Position numbers and translations under genes: made by a program. A stretch of 64,000 bases of DNA from Amylostereum areolatum (Eukaryota; Basidiomycota; Agaricomycetes; Russulales; Stereaceae), in the NCBI GenBank assembly GCA_012932865.1, contig SAXG01000040.1:124001-188000 (forward strand). The letters run 5' to 3'. The notes under the pieces were generated by a model. The model did not search any database, was not told the DNA's origin, and was given only the letters and a program-made list of their open reading frames with translations. Of the stretch, positions 1-9,969 are shown in pieces; position 1 is the stretch's first letter; every line of letters starts with the position of its first letter.

Positions 1-156
1 GGGCGATTGTCTGCGACGATGATGAGCGGGCTGAGAGGGGAGGATAGGATGGAACGCACGGTATATGTTACAGAGAGCTGAACAGTACAAGCAAAATCCA
101 CAAGTCCGAACGGGCGAATTCGTACAACAGAGCACCAGGTAGATACACATAAATAA

Positions 157-1581
157 TCAGCAAATGATACAGTCAGAGTCGGGTTTCGCGAGGCGAGCCT
201 CCAGTCGAGCGTACAAGGTCCCGGCGTCGTCGATGAAGGGTGATCCTCTAGGAACGAGATAAGCCGTCAGCATAACGCGACAAGTGGGGCAAACCTGCAC
301 GTACTCGAACTGTAAGGCGCCTACGCCCTCGCCTATGTTCGAGATGATCTCAGAACCATGATAGCCTGGTTCCAGCTCGGAAGAACCGGACTTGAGTCGG
401 ACGGACACCTCGGGCGGCGGCTTGACCTTCGGTTTCTTGTCCGTGGGGAAGATAGAGTCGGAGGGTGGAATAGAGGGGAGGGCCTTGGAGAAAAAAGAAG
501 AGCGGGACGATGGGGGTGTAGAGGGCGTCTCAGGTGGAGGGTCCGGGATTGCGGACACCAAGATGTCGGGTGTAGAGGCGCTGACGAGTGTGAGCCGGGC
601 GTCGATCCATGTGGGCGGGCTAGGAGCCTCGAGACCGAGGGAGAGGAGCCAGGCGCCGGTCTTGTAGTTATGAGCACGACGAAAGTCCGAGTTGACGAAG
701 AACGTGAGGTAGAACAGCCGGCCTGGAAACACATGTGTGAATACCTTGGTGGGAAGCAAACGGATAGAAGAAAACGAACCTCTGGCGATAAACTCGACCT
801 TGACCTTCCCCACCACTCGCATCCGTTTCTGGAACAGCGGGACACGCATGTCGATCACGAACGCGCCATCGGCGGCAGGGGGCGCGTCGACCATCACTTT
901 GTCGCGTTTCTTGCCGTCCGCGTTCAGGATCATGGCCTCGCTCCCGTCGATGCACTCCAGCGCGTCAAATTCCACGCGCAATCGGTCCAGGAGCGCGTTG
1001 TCCGATGCGAAAGTGCAAGCGTGACGAACTTCGGAGATGGTGTGGGCGTTGAGGGGGACGGAGTAGTTGAGGATGGCGGTGATGAGGGTGTCGTCGGGTG
1101 CCGACTTGGGTTCGGATGGGGGGCGTATGAGGATAGCCCAGTAGGCGGCGGTGTGTCCTTCGATGAACGGCTCCTGAAGAAGATGGGCGAAATCGATCCG
1201 TTGGTCCTCGCACGCGGCCCTACAGCTGTCCAGCACACGCTCCGCCTCCTCGCTGCCGATCTTGCGTGCGGCCCTCTCCCCCTCCGGCGCTTTGAGGAGG
1301 TCGCGAATGAGGGCCTGCGTCGTGCTCCGGACTTGCTTCGACGTCTTGGAAGGCCCGAATAGCGTCGAGACGGCGTTGGGAAGCCATGAAGGCGACTTGG
1401 GGGACTTGGGCTTTGGGAATTTCGTCAATCGGCGGGGGGAGACGACGGACTGGGAAGGACCTGGGGTCGGACTGGTAGAAGAGGAAGACTCGACGGCGGA
1501 CTGGTAGGAGGGCGGGGGAACATCGATGTCGGGCGGGGAGAGTTTTCCGGATGGCTTGGCGTTGTCACCTTCGAGGATCAT
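157..1581 (-). CDS. Hypothetical protein, 474 aa, with possible C-terminal CaaX box
   Basis: A single uninterrupted reading frame that I cannot assign to a named family. The N-terminal ~60 residues are rich in Pro and Ser and hold a PPPSYQ motif (about residues 22-27), a candidate PPxY-type ligand for WW-domain proteins. A mixed alpha/beta region follows (about 80-330), then a second Pro/Ser linker (about 345-390) and a final block with a C-P-T-C pair near residue 435. The protein ends in Cys-Ile-Ile-Cys, which fits a CaaX farnesylation signal, so membrane attachment is possible. The start at 1581 is the first ATG of the frame. Lack of introns is unusual here, where most genes are intron-rich. 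That the gene is real is fairly sure from its length and biased composition; its function is unknown. Confidence 0.75.
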   Translation of the reverse strand: MILEGDNAKPSGKLSPPDIDVPPPSYQSAVESSSSTSPTPGPSQSVVSPRRLTKFPKPKSPKSPSWLPNAVSTLFGPSKTSKQVRSTTQALIRDLLKAPEGERAARKIGSEEAERVLDSCRAACEDQRIDFAHLLQEPFIEGHTAAYWAILIRPPSEPKSAPDDTLITAILNYSVPLNAHTISEVRHACTFASDNALLDRLRVEFDALECIDGSEAMILNADGKKRDKVMVDAPPAADGAFVIDMRVPLFQKRMRVVGKVKVEFIARGSFSSIRLLPTKVFTHVFPGRLFYLTFFVNSDFRRAHNYKTGAWLLSLGLEAPSPPTWIDARLTLVSASTPDILVSAIPDPPPETPSTPPSSRSSFFSKALPSIPPSDSIFPTDKKPKVKPPPEVSVRLKSGSSELEPGYHGSEIISNIGEGVGALQFEYVQVCPTCRVMLTAYLVPRGSPFIDDAGTLYARLEARLAKPDSDCIIC

Positions 1582-2129
1582 GGTGCGCTCGTCGTCGTGG
1601 GTCGAGTCAAGTTGTCCGAGAGGGCGAGACAGCCATATACAGGTAAGTACGCGTCTGCCGATCCCGTCATTGAGTCATTCCGAGGACACAGCCGCACTGC
1701 GGCGCGCCTACGTACTTATAGACTCGACCGCTTTTTGTCCAGTCGAGTCCCTTTGGTCGACGTAGTAGAAATCATATCCTTGGGAAGAAGAGGGCGGAAT
1801 AGAGCTGAGGAGGTGCTACTGCAAGTCTGCAACGGGAATTTGACTACTGTAACTGCTGGCGTTGGCGTTGATTTCGAGGAAAATTTAGCCTGTTATTCCA
1901 GTTAACCCCAAATTACATAATTCCCTGCACATCAGCGCCCGTGCCAGCCCGGCCCTGAGCCTTTCCCCAACTTCCATCTGCACACATCCTCTCGTTGATT
2001 CTATGTTGGCAACGAACTCGAAAGTTTGGTCTGAAGATCGTGTGGACCCCAAGAACTGGTATTGCGAGACGACAATTGGTCATTGATTTGGTTGCAATGC
2101 CGGCCATCCTTCGCCTTTTCGAAATCAGC
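1582..2129. other. Intergenic, nothing recognised
   Basis: Short open frames occur on both strands but none shows a recognisable domain or a plausible exon structure. It holds the upstream regions of the 157-1581 gene and of the P450 relic. Confidence 0.5.
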
Positions 2130-4236
2130 ATGGCAGCTTGGCCGACCGTTTCAACCCTACTCGTCGTGTTTTGCGTCTCCCGCGTTATCAAGCTCCGGTC
2201 GGACAAGAAGGTCGTTTCGCTTGAATACCTGGATTCTGCCCGCTCACACATTTTGAACCACGTAGAAAGTCGGAAAATTGCCAGGCCTGCGCTCGCTGGT
2301 CAGTCTGTCGGCGCATTGCTTCCAACGTCGTGGATCAACCCGGGTTTATCGTGGCAGTGGACACGGAGGAACCAAGGTGTGGTCCACCTCACCCTTCTTC
2401 ATATTTTGTTTTCTGAACGTATCAAAACCAGTGTGTAAATGCGCTGGAGCGGGCACCATTTCCGTATCATCCCGTGTCCTTGGAGAGTCCTCAATCTACG
2501 TCTTCCGTGGAGGTCGCCCGTCAAGTCGTTTCTTCGAAAGGCCCCTTCGAAAAGCCCGTCGAAACAGCCCAAACCGTTCTGTACGTGTGCCCTATCTCTC
2601 GCGTTCACTCGCGTCACTAACGCTTTCGCTGCAGCCTGTGGGAGCCCAACTTATTTGCGGCGAACGGAGAAGAATGGAGGAGGCCTCGTCGTATCCTGGG
2701 CCCCGCATCTACGTCGGACACGTACGTTCATCCTCGTTCGTCCATTCATTTAAGCTCATCGTTAATCCCTGCAGGTACAAGCTCGTTTGGAAGGAATTGT
2801 CTACGCTGTTCAAGGAGATGGTAGAGAGCGAGGCTTGGGTGGGTCAGCGTGAGGTGACGTTATCCCCAGTGAACGAGATCGCCACCAAGGTTCGTTTACT
2901 ATTTCCGAACTTTGCGATCGTCTACAACTCACTTTCGCACTGCAGTTTGCCCTAAACATCCTTTGGCGCTGCGGCTTTGGAAACGCCGTACCGTGGAAAT
3001 CCCGGTCTGACAACCAGAACGGGATGGATTTCTCGGAAGCCCCGGTGATCGTCTCCCAGTCTTCGATCGTTCGACTGGTCGTCCGCGGTGGGTTTATAAG
3101 TTACCCGTCTAATGGTTGGTCCGTTTTTAACTATGCATTATCCGCGTATCTGACGAGAAGGCAGGCTGCACAAGGTTGACGCCGCCTACGCAACATTGGG
3201 AGCGTTCATGGGCTCTTTAATCAAGGAACGTCGCGAGAAGCTTTTCAACGTCAAGAAATACATGTCAGACAGCCTCATGATTCAAGCCAGCGAGACTGGA
3301 GGGAAGCTTGCGATGACGGACGAAGAACTGGTCAGTTTTCTGCCTGCCACATGTTTGGCACTTGGCTAACTATGTTTCTAGGCCGGAAACACCCTTCTTA
3401 TGTTGTTTGCTGGACACGGTACACGTTGTTTCTCACCAGAGCCCTCGTAACCCCATACTAACACGGCCTTTTCAGAGACGACTGCTCGCACCCTCAACGC
3501 CACCGTAGGTTTCCTCGCCCTGTACCAAGACAGCCAGGAAGAGATATTCGCTGAAGTGGAGGCCGCGTTTTTGCAAGACCTAGAACTCGTACGTGAGCGC
3601 TACTTGCTAGACCGCGTCCACCCTCCTCTTACGCGACCCACAGTCCTTCGCCACGTTGAATCTCGTCAAAGTCCAAGCCTGCTTTCTGGAAGCCTCCCGT
3701 CTGTCCCGTACGTCTGCTTCCGCATCACTCCATCCATCCACTCGCTCACGCCGCGCTCCTGGACTCGCAGCGGCAGGTGCCATGATGACCCGTGAAGCCA
3801 CCGAGGATTTTTGATTTGGTGCTCAACACCGAGGACACCGATCTCAACAATGGACGGTTGGCGCTCTCCAAGGGAAGGCGCGTCATAGTCGACATGCCGG
3901 GCATTCGTTTGTCCTACGTCCACTTTCTTCATGTTCCGACCGCGTTAACAATCCAACGTAGACTATAACCCGCGATACTTCCCTGAATTGGAGGAGTACC
4001 GGCCCTCCAGATGGTACACCACGCACGAGAACGACTTGTCGATCTCAGGCCTCATGTCCTCGTGCACCCAGGTATCGGAAGGCGCTTCGCACTGACGGGG
4101 GGCGACGTGCTTCCTCGCCAGGCTATTGCATGGATAGCGGCTCGACGTCGTCCTCAAGCCGGACGAAACTCAGGAACAATGGCGTCGTCGGGTGATGGTG
4201 GGAGTGGCTACGATGAGCCTGGGCGTAAGGGAGTAG
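2130..4236 (+). pseudogene. Cytochrome P450 pseudogene (frameshifted, eroded heme loop)
   Basis: Exon pieces of a basidiomycete P450 occur in order. There is a membrane anchor (MAAWPTVSTLLVVF, from 2130), the PGLRSLV segment (about 2283), an EVARQV block (about 2500), a GEEWRRPRR helix-C block (about 2665) and KLVWKEL (about 2780). A KLAMTDEEL block, the I-helix AGH-ETTA (about 3410-3490), a K-helix-like EASR (about 3690) and the YNPRYFPE..YRPSRW block (about 3965) follow. The frame breaks at about 2300-2312, again at about 2480-2490, and at about 3811 just after ATED. The heme loop near 4055-4090 lacks the FxxGxRxCxG pattern; only GRRFALT survives, out of frame. Intron borders are still visible. 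P450s are ER-bound mono-oxygenases; this copy cannot encode one. It is paralogous to the P450 pieces at 5.9 kb and 10-11.7 kb. Confidence 0.8.
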
Positions 4237-4914
4237 CTGGTGTCGAACACCGTCTCAATGTATAGCTGACGACGGTCGTGTTTATGCATAACTCCACGGG
4301 ACTTTTTGTCAGATAGAAAGTGGCTGAGTTCCAGGAAACCGGGTGCTAGTATCTGAACGCTTTCAGTATTCGACCATGGACCGACGCCACATATCCCCCG
4401 AAGACCACGGCTGTGTCTTCGTGAACCATCGCCCAAAGCCACTGGACATCTGATGGTAAGGTGCCATTTCAATCCCGTTGTCGTGTAGGCGCGCCTGAAC
4501 TTAACTTTCCACAGACAATACAGTCGTCTCGCTCTCCTACTAATCTAATCGCTCTGGCCTGTAATTATCATATGGACCAAGCATTGTTCATCAAGTCCCC
4601 ATACTCGGGCCGAGGCTTATCGCAAGATTATGTGTGCCAACCCTACGGCGTCGCCAGGAGCGCAGTGGGCACGTAGCGCGGCCGGATCCATCCTCACGGT
4701 GCTAACCCCCGTCCGGTGGGCAGCGTCAAGACGTATCACTACTAACCTCGTTTGTGGATAGTTTCTAGATTGATCAACAAGTTGACTGTAGGATCAGACT
4801 CAGGCGCGGAGGCGTGCAGGCGCACACTGGGGCCTTTGAAAACATACACAAGCAACAAAACATGTATATGCGACCCAGTAAATCGAGTTCACGGTCATTG
4901 TTCCAGCTCCTCCA
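4237..4914. other. Intergenic, nothing recognised
   Basis: No domain or credible exon chain was seen on either strand between the P450 relic and the small fragment that follows. Confidence 0.45.
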
Positions 4915-5163
4915 ATGTTTTCTGCCCTGTTTTACCCAACCTTCGTCTTCGTCGCTGCCGCCGTCTCCCTTGGGTAGATCGCAAAAGGCATACACTCGCT
5001 GGTCCACGTCCTCTGTCGAGACTGGACGAGGAAAGAAGACGTCACCCGCTTCCTTGGGGTCCCGTTCCTCAGATGCGTTGACTTCTTTACCACGCGCAAC
5101 GACTTCATCCAACAATGCCTTCGCTCGGTCCCCGAGTTTATATCCAAGTTCGACCTTCGTCAG
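4915..5163 (+). pseudogene. Possible N-terminal fragment of a second P450 family
   Basis: The frame opens with a hydrophobic anchor (MFSALFYPTFVFVAAAVSLG), meets a TAG stop, and continues in the same frame through HSLVHVLCRDW, RFLGVPFLRCVDFFTTRND and ISKFDLRQ, ending at a GT donor (5164). The spacing of a membrane anchor, a V/LGVPFLR..FFTxRNDF segment and a following ..FDLxQ element resembles the start of one class of fungal P450s, but this is from memory of the family and no catalytic motif is present. The in-frame stop and the absence of later exons make it non-functional. The antisense frame over the same bases is judged a shadow. Confidence 0.35.
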
Positions 5164-5878
5164 GTAATCGTTTCCCGTCATATTATACTTTTATTGACCT
5201 ACTCATTATCTGCGTATTCTTAGCACAGCGTCTCTCAACCTCGAGCAAGGATACTTAGCAGGCAGGCGACGTTAGAACAAGGGGGTTACCAAATTGGAAG
5301 AGGTTACTTTTGATTGATATACCGGGTAGACATCACACGTCTGCCTCCCAGAGATGGCTCTGGAGTTGTGTTCCCATTGTCGATATATCGTGATCCGTAT
5401 GCCTTTGGCAGGCGCATGCCAACAGTCTATAGATGCCAACTCTGAGGAAAAGACACTGGCACGACGTGGGAAGGTGACTCGGACATTGCCGCGGCAATAC
5501 CGCCGTAGGCGACTGACCGAGTCGTCCTTAATCCTAACTTCAAAGCCCAAAACCTAACCCACGTACGCACTGTCTCAACCGCTGTGAATTCTTCCCAGAA
5601 GCCCAGGGATGGCGTTCAGTAGAAGGATTCTATCATGATGCAAAACTTCTACAACATCGCTCGGCGCTCTAGGAGCGCCCGAGGAGGTTCGGTTTCCACC
5701 GCTCACTTATCAGGCTACAGTACCGAACCACATCCGTCACTATAGGCACGAGCCCTTTCATCGTGCGGAATATAAACTTTCTCATCCGTCTGACAGGGTT
5801 CTGCGCACCTCCCACTCGTTCCACAACCTGCCGGTGCCAATCCCTCAACGTTCAACCTCGACCACCGATTCACTATCG
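5164..5878. other. Intergenic, nothing recognised
   Basis: No coding signal could be supported. A short GC-rich inverted sequence (gcgctctaggagcgc) lies near 5667. Confidence 0.4.
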
Positions 5879-6330
5879 ATGCTTTCTTGGTCGCTGTCGA
5901 CAGCGTTTCTCACTGTCGTGCTCGTTTCCTGGGTGCACAGGTTCTATTCCCACAAAAGGGTAAGCACAGTTTGATTCAGGGATCAGATATGGATTTCAAG
6001 CTGTGCGACACACACAGCAAACCGCGAATCTCCCAGGATTACGGAGTCTCATCGGGCTAAACCTCGTCGGGGCCTTGATCCCTACTTCAAGGTTCAATCT
6101 CGGCCTCAACTGGTACTGGAAATGGAGGAACCAAGGTGCGTAGGCAATACTCCGCATTTGGCGTCACATTTATGGCTATGTGTTGGTACTGGTTAGTGTA
6201 CCAACGCGTGGGCTGCGACACGATTTCCATCATTGGGTACCTGTTCGGAACGCCCGCCCTTTGCACAATCTCCATTGAAGTTTCGCGGCAAGTTCTTAAC
6301 CCGAATACTCCTTGGAGATCTGCCAGCAGC
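5879..6330 (+). pseudogene. Cytochrome P450, N-terminal fragment only
   Basis: Three exon pieces read cleanly. The first is a 27-residue membrane anchor beginning MLSWSLSTAFLTVVLVSW. An intron with GTAAGC donor and CACAG acceptor follows, then NLPGLRSLIGLNLVGAL and LNWYWKWRNQ. A second intron leads to GCDTISIIGYLFG and TISIEVSRQVLN. The frame then runs into SASSS and a stop at about 6333. The substrate and heme regions are absent on this strand. The sequence is close to the matching part of the relic at 2130-4236. The missing remainder appears to be the reverse-strand piece at 9970-11718, which starts almost exactly where this one stops. The exon borders are clean, so breakage may be recent. 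Confidence 0.75.
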
Positions 6331-6443
6331 TCATAGGACCGGGCTGGGACCGCGATGCCGCCGTAATACCCTGTGTTCCGCCGGGACGCGAGCAGGCCGA
6401 GCCGCCGACGCGTTCAAAAATAACCTCTAAGCGCGTACGCGCC

Positions 6444-6450
6444 TTTATAT
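6444..6450 (+). promoter_or_regulatory. TATA-like element upstream of the first methyltransferase
   Basis: TTTATAT lies about 46-52 bases before the ATG at 6496. This is a weak consensus call. Confidence 0.3.
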
Positions 6451-6495
6451 GTTGAGACCGTCGCGATATATCGTCAACACACTGCTTCATCCCAA

Positions 6496-7687
6496 ATGGC
6501 TCAGTTCGTCGTTCAAGGTCAGTGTGTACTCCTTTTCCGAAAATCTCTTCGGTTGATGTTGGGTGTTGCGGCAGGCCAAGTCATTCCAAAGGACGCTATC
6601 CCGCCTCTCGATGAAAAGTATTATGGTCTTGATGAGACGGAGACCGCGTTCTTCAAACAGCAAACGGGGATCACCGACGACGATGAACTGAAGAGACACA
6701 TTTTCCGTATTCAGGCAGAAGCTTACGCGGTTCGTTCGTTCATCGAATGCAGACGGAGTGATCTTGACCGAAGCCGTATGGCCGATGCAGGTCTTCCCCT
6801 ACCCGTGCATTCTTCGATTCTCCTGGACGAAGTACGCATTTCACTGTTCAGCGTTCATGGATCACAACATCCACTGATACATGTGCTCGCGATCATAGAC
6901 TGAAGATTTCCAGACTGTTCCCATACAAGGACCTTCTTAACTTGGGCGCCAAACGGGAAGGCGCAATTTACCTCGACTTGGGCTGCTGCTGTAGGTCTTT
7001 AGACAGGATGATATGACCACGAACTCACGCATATCACTTAGTTGTAAATGATCCTCGAAAGGCTATCGCGGACGGATACCCTGCCCAAAACGTCGTTGCC
7101 TCCGATCTTTATCAAGGTCTATATCGTACACCGTCCTCTGCATATTTATCACTCATCTTCTTCTTCCAGAATTCTGGGACCTTGGACAGAAGCTCTTCAA
7201 TACGACGCACGAGATGTATCCAGTCACCTTCGTCGCAGGCGACGCCTTTGACCCTGTTCACCTCGAGACCGTCTCTCCTTTTACTACTGCGTCGCCCCCT
7301 ACGACGTCCCGCCCTATCCTCGGGGAGCTGAAGTCGCTCAACCCCCTGCGCGGACATGTTTCCGCCATTCACGCCTCCTCCTTCTTCCATCTCTTCGACG
7401 AGGACGGACAGCAGCGTCTCGCGCACGCCGTCGCCGGTCTCCTGTCCCCCGAGCCTGGCTCCATGGTCTTCGGGCAGCACGCTGGCCTCCCACACAAAGG
7501 CTTTCGCACGTCCACTCTCCTCGCGCGTGAGGGGTTTTGCCATGGTCCGGACAGTTGGCGGGAGCTTTGGGACGGCAAGGTGTTCGCAAAGGGCACAGTG
7601 AAGGTGGAGACGGAGCTGACAGAGGCGGAGAGACCTGAGAGTGCGTCCAAGTCTTACTGGCCTGCTTGGAAGGTGACCAGGCTGTGA
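6496..7687 (+). CDS. SAM-dependent methyltransferase, secondary-metabolism type (copy 1)
   Basis: Six exons (6496-6517, 6575-6729, 6791-6831, 6899-6990, 7042-7116, 7170-7687) join in frame to 300 aa. SAM-binding motif I reads YLDLGCCFVNDPRK (about residues 98-111), followed by DGYPAQNVVASDL, the acidic end of beta-2. HVSAIHASSFFHLF and GLLSPEPGSMVFG lie in the second half. The GCCFxxDxRKxxxDGxP signature is that of the fungal terpenoid/polyketide methyltransferase group related to AusD-type enzymes, so it probably methylates a small-molecule hydroxyl or carboxyl group in the cytosol; the substrate is unknown. All splice sites are canonical and no lesion was seen. The first intron (57 nt) could also be read through in frame. 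Four later introns match copy 2 in position and phase, showing tandem duplication. It is surrounded by P450 pieces. Confidence 0.85.
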
Positions 7688-8572
7688 ACACGCGCTCTTG
7701 TGCGCGCTTCTTGTGGGTCCTTACGATTGTATACTTTGTCTTACATCAACGCTCGACAGGCGCCGCCTCAGTGCCTTCATCTTGCTCTGCGCGTCGCGCA
7801 CCGTGTACTACTGATCTACTCTCGGTTGTTTCTTGCCAATACGCCCGGCATAGCGGTCTTTCTCCCTCGCGCATTCGTATCGCAAGCAATCTACCCCCTA
7901 CCGCCTGTCCTCTGCCCTCTCACACTGGCACCCATCAGGTCAATTCCGATATAGTGTCCGTGCCGTGTAATTCTCTAGCTATTCATCTTCCGCTATGAGG
8001 ACTGATGAAACGGCCTCTCAAACAGGGGAGCAGGACCGGGATCCGATGAATTGGCATGAAATGTACTAAAAAGTGTAGGAAAATACAAACGAGACACGTG
8101 ATGGACTTCGAATTTGGCTGCGCTGCGGGAAACAGAACCTAGCCCCTACCTCGCAAAGTAAGCGATGAGTCGAATGCTCTACCCCGGCGGTTGAATCACC
8201 CATTAGAAGTTCAGCGTTACGTTCGTCCATCAGGTGCAAGTCCCACCGCAGTCTACGCCACCCTTTGAGTTATTTCGCCCATCGTAAACCGCTTTGTTGA
8301 TTCCTTATACAGGCTGAGTCTCAAGTCATCATTTTTTCTCTTTCCCGTGCAGACAGGGCTGGTGTGGGTCGACGCGGCTCCGTCGCGTCAGTAGTGCTGA
8401 GTCTGTCACAGAGTCAGGAGCCAGCCTAACTCCCCGTCGCTCATTTATAAGCCCCGCTTGCTCGTCAAGATTCAACCTTCAAGGTTAAACCGGATACTCT
8501 CTTAGTATGCGACATGCCTGAGTTTCTCGATGCCGAGTGTTTACAAACTAACGAAGCAGCCGCCCTAAGTAC
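7688..8572. other. Spacer between the two methyltransferase genes
   Basis: No coding signal was seen. It holds the 3' flank of copy 1 and the promoter region of copy 2. Confidence 0.5.
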
Positions 8573-8573
8573 T

Positions 8574-8580
8574 TATAAAA
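8574..8580 (+). promoter_or_regulatory. TATA box of the second methyltransferase
   Basis: TATAAAA followed by GGGCGG lies 78-84 bases before the ATG at 8658, a plausible core promoter position for a fungal gene. Confidence 0.5.
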
Positions 8581-8657
8581 GGGCGGAAGACTATCGCTCT
8601 CAATGCACACAATAATTCGAACGCTCCATCCCCCCTCCCACCGACCTCGCTCCCGAA

Positions 8658-9829
8658 ATGACTCACACCGATAGATATTTGGAGACTCCATTGCACCTCC
8701 GGTCTTTGGACACAAGTCTCTATAACCTGGGCGAGCAAGAATCGATCTTCCTCAAACAGCAAACAGGCATTCAGGACGATGAAGGACTGAAAGAGCACAT
8801 CCTCGACCTCCAAGCTAAGGCGTTCGCGGTACACCTCGACCTTTTAGAAAAAAATCATTTTACTGACCGTCTAGATCCGGGGCGTGTGTAGGTCTATCCG
8901 TATCCGTGCATCCGCTATTTTGAGTGGACAAGGTTCGTTTCGCGAAGTCCTCGCCACATCCATAGTATGGTGCTGAAAACGGGATCGCAGCCTGAAGATC
9001 TCAAGACTATTTCCTTACAAGGATCTGCTCAAACTGGGTGCGGAGCGCGAAGGGGCGATATTTCTGGAGATGGGGTGCTGCTGTGAGCTTTTTTGTCTGC
9101 GTGGTACATGTCAATGATATGCCGACGACGGAGACTGGACGTGTAACCCTCAGTTGGCAATGACCTCCGCAAGGCTATCGCAGATGGGTATCCCAAAGAG
9201 AACGTCGTGGCCACGGATCTTCACCAAGGTCGGCTCTCGTGCCTTCCGCCGGATACTAAATCGGATCGCTGACGCAGGATATAGACTTCTGGAACCTAGG
9301 ACATGAGCTGTTCAAAACGACGCCTGAGACCTTCACGGTCCCGTTCATCGCAGGTAACGCTTTCGACGCCACCTGTCTGGAAATCGTTCAACCCTTCACG
9401 AAGACGTTGTCGCCGACAACGTCCCGTCCGACTTTGACCACGCTGACGACCCTCAACCCGCTCCGCGGCCATGTTTCCGCCATCCACGCGTCCGCCTTCT
9501 TTCATCTTTTCAACGAGGAGGGTCAACTTCACCTCGCGCGCGCTATAGCGGGTCTTCTCTCCCCAGAGCCCGGATCCATGATTTTCGGCCGGCATGGGGC
9601 ATTGCCGGAGAAAGGTCTCCGCCCCGCGAGCAAGGGCATGGAGAGGACCATGTTTTGTCACGACCCAGACAGCTGGCGGGAGCTATGGGACGGCGGAGTA
9701 TTTGAGAAGGGCAGCGTCAGGGTCGAGACCACATTGGAAGCATTGGATGAATCCCTTAGTATGAAGGCCTTCGAAATGCTGGAGGGCGCGAAATTCTGGC
9801 TTTTGACTTGGAAGGTAACGCGATTGTAG
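8658..9829 (+). CDS. SAM-dependent methyltransferase, secondary-metabolism type (copy 2)
   Basis: Five exons (8658-8828, 8892-8932, 8991-9082, 9154-9228, 9285-9829) give a 307-aa protein with canonical splice sites. It keeps the family signature in a more typical form than copy 1: FLEMGCCFGNDLRKAIADG, then ENVVATDL. The conserved HVSAIHASAFFHLF and GLLSPEPGSMIFG segments follow, ending in TWKVTRL. The 41-nt, 92-nt and 75-nt internal exons are identical in length to those of copy 1, so the pair arose by tandem duplication; copy 2 lacks the first intron. Expected role: transfer of a methyl group from SAM to a metabolite made by a nearby pathway. The only pathway partners seen here are broken P450 genes, so its present substrate is open. 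Confidence 0.87.
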
Positions 9830-9969
9830 ACGCCGTAATTCGTGACTTATATCGTCTTGTCGGTCAAATGACTTCTACTATAATGTGTTCGTTATAGAAG
9901 GACAAACGACAGTCAGTACCAATGCGCATGATTGTCCCAGCGTTCCTGCTCCCCTCGAGAAGGGAGAAT

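Noticed and set aside
358..1362. A 334-codon open frame on + opposite the 157-1581 gene
   Set aside because: It is the antisense of a better frame, has Arg/Gly-rich random-like composition and no domain; GC-rich DNA yields such shadows.
4774..5181. A 135-codon frame on - that looked like a small acidic protein
   Set aside because: The + strand over the same bases has P450-like blocks, and the - frame has no recognisable feature.
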